Assembly (NCBI GenBank): GCA_046095485.1 | Contig: JBJTJN010000007.1 | Span: forward strand, 1-8,828 | Source: SYFI01 sp046095485 | GTDB taxonomy: Bacteria > Actinomycetota > Thermoleophilia > Miltoncostaeales > Miltoncostaeaceae | Reading direction: 5' to 3' | Length of the DNA stretch: 8,828 bases | In this document: piece after piece, positions 1 to 5,551 of the stretch | Layout of the letters: each line of letters opens with the position of its first letter | Numbering within the stretch: the first letter of the stretch is position 1 | The notes under the pieces: model-generated | The model's input: the letters and a program-made list of their open reading frames with translations, nothing else | What the model was told of the DNA's origin: nothing | Database searches by the model: none | Made by a program: the position numbers and the translations under genes

Positions 1-451
1 CGACGGCGTGCGCCGGTCGATGACCAGCGTGCACGGCATCACGGTGGCGGGCGGCACCTTCCCGGCGCAGATCTGGGGCGACTTCATGCAGATCGCCGCC
101 AAGGGCGACGACGGCCTGGAGTTCCCGCTGCCCAAGAACCCCGTGGAGTGGTCGGCGTTCTCGTCCGACTTCACCGAGTCGGCGGGCTCGTACATGGTCA
201 GCTCGGCCAAGAGCACCAGCACGGCCAAGACCACGAAGACCACCAAGACCGACACCAAGCCGGGCACCACCACCAACGTGCCGAGGCCCGCGCCCACCAC
301 GGGTCCGACCACGGTCACGCCCGCCCCGGCTCCGGCACCGGCGCCCGCGCCTGCCCCTGCACCTGCACCTGCACCTGCGCCTGCGCCCGAGCCGACGCCG
401 GCGCCGCCCACCACGGCACCGGCTCCCTCTCCGCCGCCGGTCACCCCCTAG
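1..451 (+). CDS. Class A penicillin-binding protein, C-terminal end (5' truncated)
   Basis: This is the last 149 residues of a reading frame that enters from the left edge (codons start at base 2) and ends at TAG 449-451. The segment VHGITVAGGTFPAQIWGDFM is the conserved end of the transpeptidase domain of bifunctional (class A, PBP1a-type) penicillin-binding proteins, which polymerise and cross-link peptidoglycan outside the membrane. After it comes a spacer, then a Lys/Thr/Ser-rich stretch, then eleven Pro-Ala dipeptides and a Pro/Thr-rich end. Such low-complexity extracellular tails are common in actinobacterial PBPs and may span or bind the wall. The catalytic serine, the KTG box and the glycosyltransferase domain lie outside the window, so activity cannot be judged. 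ATG and GTG codons near the left edge are internal, not starts. The gene is convergent with the glycan operon and its stop overlaps the operon's last stop. Confidence 0.85.
   Translation, partial: DGVRRSMTSVHGITVAGGTFPAQIWGDFMQIAAKGDDGLEFPLPKNPVEWSAFSSDFTESAGSYMVSSAKSTSTAKTTKTTKTDTKPGTTTNVPRPAPTTGPTTVTPAPAPAPAPAPAPAPAPAPAPAPEPTPAPPTTAPAPSPPPVTP
320..385 (+). repeat. (Pro-Ala)11 tandem repeat in the PBP tail
   Basis: Eleven consecutive Pro-Ala codon pairs. The first five pairs (320-349) use varied codons. The last six (350-385) are almost identical hexamers: one CCTGCC, three CCTGCA, two CCTGCG. The 3' half therefore looks like a recent slipped-strand expansion inside an older Pro-Ala linker. 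Every unit is 6 bp, so length changes keep the frame. Confidence 0.85.
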
Positions 452-462
452 GGGGAGCCGGC
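436..462. terminator. Candidate bidirectional hairpin over the convergent stop codons
   Basis: A perfect 12-bp palindrome, CCCCCTAGGGGG (444-455), holds both convergent stop codons in its central CTAG. It is flanked by GCCGG (436-440) and CCGGC (458-462), which can pair outside it, giving a two-part GC-rich hairpin with a CTAG loop. The structure reads alike on both strands, as expected for a shared terminator between convergent genes. There is no T-tract on either side, so it is not a classical intrinsic terminator. It could stall polymerase, or simply reflect base composition. Confidence 0.35.
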
Positions 463-957
463 CGGCTGACGCGCCTCACCCTCGTCGTGGGCGCCGTCGC
501 CCGCGCGGGGCGTCATGAGCAGGATCCCCGCCATGCCCGCGAGCGCGGCGGCAGCCAGGCACGCCCAGCCCGCGGGCATCACGCTCACCGACCACTCTCC
601 CGCCAGGGCGGCATCCGGCAGGCCCGCCCGCTGGGCCACCACCTCCACCCTCGGCGACAGCGCCACCAGCGCCGCCCAGGCCACGCCGAGCACGGCCCAG
701 AGAATGGTCAGGCCGCCGATCACCCGGGCACCACGCGTACCGGTCGGAACGGACCACCACAGCGCGAGCACGCCCGTCACCACCATGGCCACGCCGATGA
801 CCGGGAGGATCCACGACGCGCCACCGGCCCCGTAGCCGGTGAGCGATGCGCTGCCCGTGGGCAGCGAGGCCTCGTACCACGGCAGGGCGGGCAGGGCCAT
901 CAGCAGCACCCCGCAGGCCACGATGGCGATGCCCAGCGCACGGGAGCGGCCGCTCAC
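448..957 (-). CDS. Small four-helix membrane protein (Trp-associated-membrane-protein-like)
   Basis: A 169-residue hydrophobic protein with about four predicted membrane segments (roughly residues 7-26, 48-68, 78-100 and 130-148) and a polar, acidic tail (150-169). An LPWYE stretch follows helix 1, and a Gly/Ser-rich extracytoplasmic loop leads into helix 2. Size, helix layout and the LPW motif resemble the actinobacterial 'Trp_oprn_chp' family of unknown function, but that match is by eye and weak. The GTG start (957-955) overlaps the TGA of the DUF2079 gene by 4 bp, so it is probably translated by coupling; a GGGGG run about 9 bases upstream may serve as Shine-Dalgarno. It is the last gene of the operon, and its TAG overlaps the convergent PBP stop. 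No catalytic motif is visible and I assign no function. Confidence 0.75.
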   Translation of the reverse strand: MSGRSRALGIAIVACGVLLMALPALPWYEASLPTGSASLTGYGAGGASWILPVIGVAMVVTGVLALWWSVPTGTRGARVIGGLTILWAVLGVAWAALVALSPRVEVVAQRAGLPDAALAGEWSVSVMPAGWACLAAAALAGMAGILLMTPRAGDGAHDEGEARQPAGSP

Positions 958-2500
958 GGCGCGGCGCCCCCATCGCGCCGGAACACCATCACGCCGTCAC
1001 GGTCGTAGACGAGGCGGAAGTCCCTGCGCGCCTGCAGGTCCTGAAGCGCCAGGCGGAAGCCCAGCGGGTCGAGGCGGTCGAGCATGTTGGGGCGCGTGCG
1101 ATCGATCATGACCCACTCGGCGTCGCGGATGACGGGGAACACCATCACCCGGCGGCGCGCCGACAGGTGACCACCCGCATTGTTGCCCACCGACACCGCG
1201 GCGTCGCCGGGGATCAGCGCCGCCCCCTCCGCCAGGGCCTGCGCGTGCGCCGGGATGGGCTGGTACTGGTCGATGCGCGACGGCGTGGCACGCGAGAACG
1301 GCCCGCCGAACGGCGCGGGGCCGGTGATGAGCGTGCCGAGCAGGCCGGCCCCCACAAGGACGATCGCCACCCCACCCGCCGGGCGCAGGATGCGCGCGAG
1401 CCACTCGGGCCGTGCCCGGCGGCGCAGGCCCGCGAGGCCGAGGATCGCGGCGGCCACCAGGAACGGGCTCACCACGGCCGCGTAGTGGAACTCGATCGAG
1501 TAGTTGGGCCACCAGTCGGCCAGCATGTTGAGCAGCAGGTCGGGCAGGGCCGCGGCGGCCAGCAGCGGCGCGAACAGCGGCAGCAGCAACAGGGGCAGCA
1601 GCAGCGCGAGCAGGTACGACAGGCGTGACCACCCGCCGACAGTGGTGATGACGTCGATGGGGTTGGTGAGCGCCCCCACCAGGGCCTCGGATGGCGTGTC
1701 GCCAAAGCGCCCGAAGCGCTCGCCGAAGGGCTCCGGCACGCCGCTGCCCATGGCCGGGATGATCACCAGCACGCAGATGGCCGACCATGCGATGGATGCC
1801 ACCGACACGATCGCGCCCGCGATGTAGCGCCGCTGGCGCACGATGATCCAGATGCCGAGGATCGCCAGGGCGAGGCCCACCTGCTCCTTGCCCAGCAGGG
1901 CCAGGCCCACGGCGATGCCCAGCACCCAGTCGCGGCGCGCTTCGGCGGCCCAGATGGCCAGCATGATCAGCGGGGCGGCCAGGGTGACCGCGTGCAGGTC
2001 GGTCACCACCGCCCACTGCAGGGGCGCGTAGAGCAGCCATGCAACCGCGGCGGCCACGGCGAGGCGGTCGTCAGCCAGCCAGCGCCGACCCAGCAGGAAC
2101 GCCGGAATCGCTCCGGCCGCCACGGCCACCGACTGCGCCACGAGCAGGGGCACCGCGGAATCGCTGAACCACTGGAACGGCACCAGCACCAGCAGCAGCG
2201 GGTCGACATGCGACCCCAGGCGCGACACCTGGTCGCCCGCCGCATTGGTGCCATGAGCAGGTCGCCGTGCGCGGTGTTCCAGATGGCCTGCACCATGTTG
2301 CCCAGGTCGAACCGACCGGTCCACCAGGCCTCGTGCCGGGCCACCGAGAGCCACGAGAACACCGCGGCCCAGATGGCGGCGAGCAGCAGCACCAGCGTGA
2401 GCGGCAGGTCGCGCACCAGCCGCCACTCGCGCCACCCGGCCGACGGCGTCCCCGCCGCGGGCGCGCGGCGCGAGGGCGTCGGCTGCGGCGCGGTGCTCAC
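954..2500 (-). CDS. DUF2079 family multi-pass membrane protein (GT-C type), frameshifted
   Basis: The gene starts at GTG 2500-2498, which overlaps the upstream TGA by 4 bp and has AGGGG 6 bases before it. The first 83 residues (2500-2252) contain helix 1 (about 31-52) followed by the hallmark TGRFDLGNMVQAIWNTAHG (61-79). Homology then jumps frame: TNAAGDQVSRLGSHVDPLL continues from 2249 to TGA 954-956. Restoring one base gives about 515 residues, normal for the family. Later regions include KEQVGL, NYSIEFHYAAVVSPF, and a soluble C-terminal part with QYQPIPAHAQAL and a VSVGNNAGGHLSARR stretch. DUF2079 proteins are predicted to have the GT-C fold, in which an Asp in the first external loop (here D65) is often catalytic; a role as lipid-linked-sugar transferase is inference. 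As written, the intact downstream frame alone lacks helix 1 and the FD motif, and an upstream-frame product would stop at 2003. Sequencing error and real mutation are both possible. Confidence 0.85.
2249..2252 (-). other. Frameshift point in the DUF2079 gene
   Basis: On the coding strand the sequence reads CTC ATG GC ACC AAT GCG. Upstream of it the family match is in one frame (HGDLLM), and downstream in another (TNAAGDQ). Adding one base, for example GGGC for GGC (Met-Gly-Thr-Asn) or GCC for GC (Met-Ala-Thr-Asn), joins the two halves. There is no slippery heptamer, so a programmed frameshift is unlikely. Confidence 0.85.
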
Positions 2501-3417
2501 GAGCCGCCCCTGCGACGCCCGGCGGCCGCGGCCAGCGCCACGAACACCAGCTCCACCGCGATGAGGAACAGCCGCGAGCTCACGCTGAGGGCCACGGCCA
2601 CGCCACCGGGCACCTGGCGCGAGAGCACCAGCGCGAGGATGGCATCACGCACGCCCAGGCCCGACGGCACGATGAACACCAGCATCGACACCACGAAGGC
2701 CAGAAGGAATCCCGACGCCACGCCGATCGGGTCGCCCACGTCGGGTCCCCCGATGCCGCGCATGAACGCCCACACGGCGAACCCGAGCAGGGCCGAGGTG
2801 ACCAGGTACCAGCCGATCATCAGCACCACGCGGCCGAAGGGCAGCAGCACCGCGAGGGGCTCGCGCCGCACCTTGCGAAGCGCCCACGACGACAGTGGCC
2901 CGAACACCCGCGGGTGCAGCAACGCCGCGGAGAGCGGCACGGCCAGCACCAGCCATGCGGCGGGGCCCACCGCGCTGCCCGACCCGATGTCGAGCAGGGC
3001 CACCACCGCCAGCAGCGACGCCGCCACGAGGGCGATCACCTGCTCGTACGTGGTGGCGGCCACCGTCACGCGCTTCGGCACGCCGTGGGCCTCGGCCATC
3101 ACGGCGCGTCCCACCACCATCAGCACGTTGCCCGGCACGTACCGGCCGAGCAGCGACCTGGCCCATGCCGACACCGTGGCCAGCACCGGCGGGGCGGGAC
3201 GATGCAGGCCACCGAGGATGGCCTCGTATGCCAGGGCCGACAGCGCGAGCGAGGCCAGCGCCAGCACCACCGCGAGCACCAGCCAGCCCGCCGACGGCTG
3301 CCAGTCGAATGCGGTGACCACGCCCCAGGCATCCACCACGGTCCACGCCAGGGCGGCGATGATCACCAGGCCGGCCACCAGGCCGCCCCACCTCACCCAC
3401 GCCCGGCGACTGCTCAC
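2497..3417 (-). CDS. Lysylphosphatidylglycerol synthase TM-region family protein (YbhN/AglD-like)
   Basis: A 306-residue membrane protein with about seven to eight hydrophobic segments. It carries the family signatures GRYVPGNVLMVVGRAV (91-106) followed by HGVPKRVTVAATTYEQ (111-126, with Glu125), and PSGLGVRDAIL (251-261), then an Arg282/Glu289 pair in the last helices. These mark the LPG_synthase_TM family, the membrane part of MprF. The cytoplasmic aminoacyl-transferase domain of MprF is absent, so this is not a lysyl-PG synthase. Stand-alone members often sit beside glycosyltransferases and are suspected of moving or handling lipid-linked substrates; MprF's own membrane domain has flippase activity. 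The GTG start overlaps the upstream TGA by 4 bp, and its own TGA overlaps the DUF2079 start in the same way. The exact substrate is unknown. Confidence 0.85.
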   Translation of the reverse strand: MSSRRAWVRWGGLVAGLVIIAALAWTVVDAWGVVTAFDWQPSAGWLVLAVVLALASLALSALAYEAILGGLHRPAPPVLATVSAWARSLLGRYVPGNVLMVVGRAVMAEAHGVPKRVTVAATTYEQVIALVAASLLAVVALLDIGSGSAVGPAAWLVLAVPLSAALLHPRVFGPLSSWALRKVRREPLAVLLPFGRVVLMIGWYLVTSALLGFAVWAFMRGIGGPDVGDPIGVASGFLLAFVVSMLVFIVPSGLGVRDAILALVLSRQVPGGVAVALSVSSRLFLIAVELVFVALAAAAGRRRGGS

Positions 3418-4604
3418 GGCTCACCCCGCGCCGCTCGCGATGCGCGGCGCCGCCGCATGCCACCGCGCTGCCGCGCGTCGCGCGCGGCCCTACGCGCCTC
3501 GAGCGCCCGCACCAGCGGTGCCGCCGCGCGATGCGGGGTGCCCGTGCGCTCGTAGGTGTCGCGTGCCGCGGCGCCCAGTCGCACGCGCGCATCGGGGTCG
3601 GCGGCCAGCGATATGAGCGCCGCGGCCAGTGCGGCGGGCTCGCCCGCGGGTACCAGCACGGCGTCGTGCCCATGGGTGAGCACCTCGCGGATGCCGGGCG
3701 TGTCGGCGGTGATCACCGGACGCCCGGCAGCCATGGCCTGGAACACCTTGTTGGGCACCACCCGCGACGCCTTGTCGCTGCGCCCGAAGATGCCCAGCAC
3801 CACCCCGCTGGCGGCCACCTCGTCGCGCAGGCGCTCATACGGCACCCACGGCACGTGCTCCAGCGCCGCCGGGGGGTCGCGCTCCATCTCATCGGCGAGC
3901 CAGCCGTCCAGCTGCCCCTCGCCCACCAGCCGTATCGGGGGGGTGCCGGGAATGCGCGCGGCGCCCAGGATGACGTCGAGCCCGTGCATGGGGGAGAGCT
4001 TCCCGTACCAGAGGGCATGGCACGCCTCGCGGGGCACGGGGCTGGGTGGGAAGGCGTCGGGCTCGGCCCCCACCGGAGCCACCACGATGCGCGCCGGGCT
4101 CACGCCGAAGCGCCGCACCAGGAAGTCGCCGCCCGCGGCGGTGTCCACCAGCACGATGTCCGCCAGCGCCAGCGCGGTGCGATCGGCCGCCGCGAGCGCC
4201 CGGGTGGCCACCGCGCCGGTGCGTCCCCGGTCGTCGCCCAGGGTGTCGGCCAGGGACACCATCATGTCCACCACCAGCGGGGCGCGGCGCGCGCGGGCCA
4301 CCAGCCACGCCGGCACCACGTCGGGCTGCGCCGGATAGCCCGCCACCACGGCGTCCACGGGCCCGGGGGTGCGCGGCTCCGTTGCCACCAGGCCCGCCCA
4401 GGCCCCGGCCCACGACGCCCCGGACGCCGCGAGGCTGCCCGCCGACAAGAACCCGCCGGCCTTGTGCCGCGTGCGCTCCCACACCGGACGATGGTGCTCG
4501 CTCACGCGCACGCCGTGGGCGCGCAGGCCCTCCACCAGCACCCGGGTACGCGGATACCCCCGCTCGTAGGTTCCCACCCACTCCACGTGAAGCGGGCGGC
4601 TCAC
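3414..4604 (-). CDS. Glycosyltransferase family 4 (GT-B fold)
   Basis: A 396-residue soluble enzyme without clear membrane helices. The N-terminal half has the GT4 acceptor-side start GTYERGYPRTRVLVEGLRAHG (11-31, with the Gly/Tyr-Pro-Arg turn). The C-terminal half binds the nucleotide sugar: WYGKLSPMHGLD (199-210), RLVGEGQ (225-231) and VPNKVFQAMAAGRPVITADTPG (283-304). Such enzymes move a sugar from a nucleotide donor, usually with retention. The usual EX7E acidic pair is replaced here by Arg281 and Gln289; the NKVFQA form occurs in a subgroup of GT4 enzymes, so activity is still likely. An Arg-rich tail (about 370-394) could bind membrane phospholipids. The GTG start overlaps the GT2 stop by 4 bp; GAGGG lies directly against it, too close for normal Shine-Dalgarno spacing, which favours coupled translation. 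The sugar is not predictable. Confidence 0.9.
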   Translation of the reverse strand: MSRPLHVEWVGTYERGYPRTRVLVEGLRAHGVRVSEHHRPVWERTRHKAGGFLSAGSLAASGASWAGAWAGLVATEPRTPGPVDAVVAGYPAQPDVVPAWLVARARRAPLVVDMMVSLADTLGDDRGRTGAVATRALAAADRTALALADIVLVDTAAGGDFLVRRFGVSPARIVVAPVGAEPDAFPPSPVPREACHALWYGKLSPMHGLDVILGAARIPGTPPIRLVGEGQLDGWLADEMERDPPAALEHVPWVPYERLRDEVAASGVVLGIFGRSDKASRVVPNKVFQAMAAGRPVITADTPGIREVLTHGHDAVLVPAGEPAALAAALISLAADPDARVRLGAAARDTYERTGTPHRAAAPLVRALEARRAARDARQRGGMRRRRASRAARGEP

Positions 4605-5551
4605 CCCTCGATGACGCGCTCGATGCGCGAGGCCGCCTCGTCCTCCTCCGACCGCAATCGACCGCGCTGGATGAGCTCGCTCACGAGCCCGATGGTGAAC
4701 AACTGGATGCCCACCACGATGAGCAGCACGCCGAGGATGAGCAGCGGCCGGCCGCCGATGGCCTCGCCGAGGATCTTCACGATGGTGAGGTAGATCGAGA
4801 TGACCACGCCCGCGAGGAAGAGCAGCAACCCGAGGCCGCCGAAGAAGTGCATGGGCCGGTGGCGATACCGGCCCACGAACGAGATGGTGATGAGGTCGAG
4901 CAGGCCGCGCAGGTAGCGCTCGAAGCCGTACTTCGATGACCCGTGGCGCCGGGCGCGGTGGTTCACGGGCACCTCGGCCACCCGGAACCCCTCGGACGCC
5001 GCGATCACCGGGATGAACCGGTACATCTCGCCGGGAATCGCCAGCGCCCGCACCACGTCGATGCGGTACGCCTTGAACCCGCAGTTGAGGTCATGCAGCT
5101 CCACGCCGCTGGCCTTGCGCGCCACGCTGTTGAACACGCGCGACGGCATGGTCTTGTTCCAGGGGTCGTTGCGCTTCTGCTTCCACCCCGACACCAGGTC
5201 GGCGCCCTCCTCCAGGGCGGCGAGCAGGCGCGGGATCTCCGCGGCGTCGTCCTGCAGGTCGGCATCGAGGGTGATCACCACGTCGCCGCGGGCCTCGCGG
5301 AACCCGGCGGTGAGCGCCGCGCCCTTGCCGAAGTTGCTGCGCAGGCGCACCACGCGGATGGGCTCGTGGGCGCGGGCGAGGTCGGCCAGCACCACGTCGC
5401 CACCGTCGCGCGAGCCGTCGTCCACGAAGATCACCTCGTACGGCGCGCCGATGCGATCCATCACCGGCAGCAGCTCAGCCGCGAGCTCGGCGAGCGAGTC
5501 GCGCTCGTCGAACACCGGCACCACCACCGACAGCATGCGCCACCCGCCCAT
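4601..5551 (-). CDS. GT2 polyprenyl-phosphate glycosyltransferase (DPMS/GtrB/ArnC-like)
   Basis: A 316-residue enzyme, the usual size for the family. The GT-A domain begins at once with LSVVVPVFDERDS (7-19), then VDDGSRDGG (43-51), NFGKGAALTAG (73-83) and the metal-binding DADLQDD (96-102). DLNCGFKAYR (154-163) and RRHGSSKYGFERYLRGLLDL (201-220) are typical of enzymes that transfer a sugar from UDP or GDP onto polyprenyl phosphate at the inner membrane face. Two membrane helices follow (about 236-258 and 269-290), with a short basic/acidic tail. I chose ATG 5551-5549: GAGAAGG lies 8 bases upstream, and its A is shared with the previous gene's TGA (TGATG). The frame stays open upstream to 6052, but that part runs antiframe through the neighbouring gene and reads as Arg/Ala/Gly-rich shadow. 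A later ATG at 5536 is possible but lacks a comparable site. The sugar is unknown. Confidence 0.93.
   Translation of the reverse strand: MGGWRMLSVVVPVFDERDSLAELAAELLPVMDRIGAPYEVIFVDDGSRDGGDVVLADLARAHEPIRVVRLRSNFGKGAALTAGFREARGDVVITLDADLQDDAAEIPRLLAALEEGADLVSGWKQKRNDPWNKTMPSRVFNSVARKASGVELHDLNCGFKAYRIDVVRALAIPGEMYRFIPVIAASEGFRVAEVPVNHRARRHGSSKYGFERYLRGLLDLITISFVGRYRHRPMHFFGGLGLLLFLAGVVISIYLTIVKILGEAIGGRPLLILGVLLIVVGIQLFTIGLVSELIQRGRLRSEEDEAASRIERVIEG

Noticed and set aside
340..390. CRISPR-like or intergenic tandem array
   Set aside because: The hexamer repeat is in-frame coding for Pro-Ala with no spacers. No CRISPR array is present in the window.
148..1008. Plus-strand open frame of 286 codons overlapping the PBP tail and the small membrane gene
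   Set aside because: The His/Gly/Arg-rich product is an off-frame reading of the repeat and of antisense coding DNA.
2243..2260. Programmed ribosomal frameshift in the DUF2079 gene
   Set aside because: No slippery heptamer, no frame-shifting stop context and no clear stimulatory structure. A simple indel explains it better.
2250..2435. First about 60 residues of the downstream-frame DUF2079 open frame
   Set aside because: They are shadow sequence. The family N-terminus is encoded in the other frame, starting at 2500.
2267..3616. Plus-strand open frame of 449 codons across the LPG_TM and GT4 genes
   Set aside because: It spans the junction of two real genes on the other strand and its product is low-complexity Arg/Thr/Ser/Ala-rich sequence.
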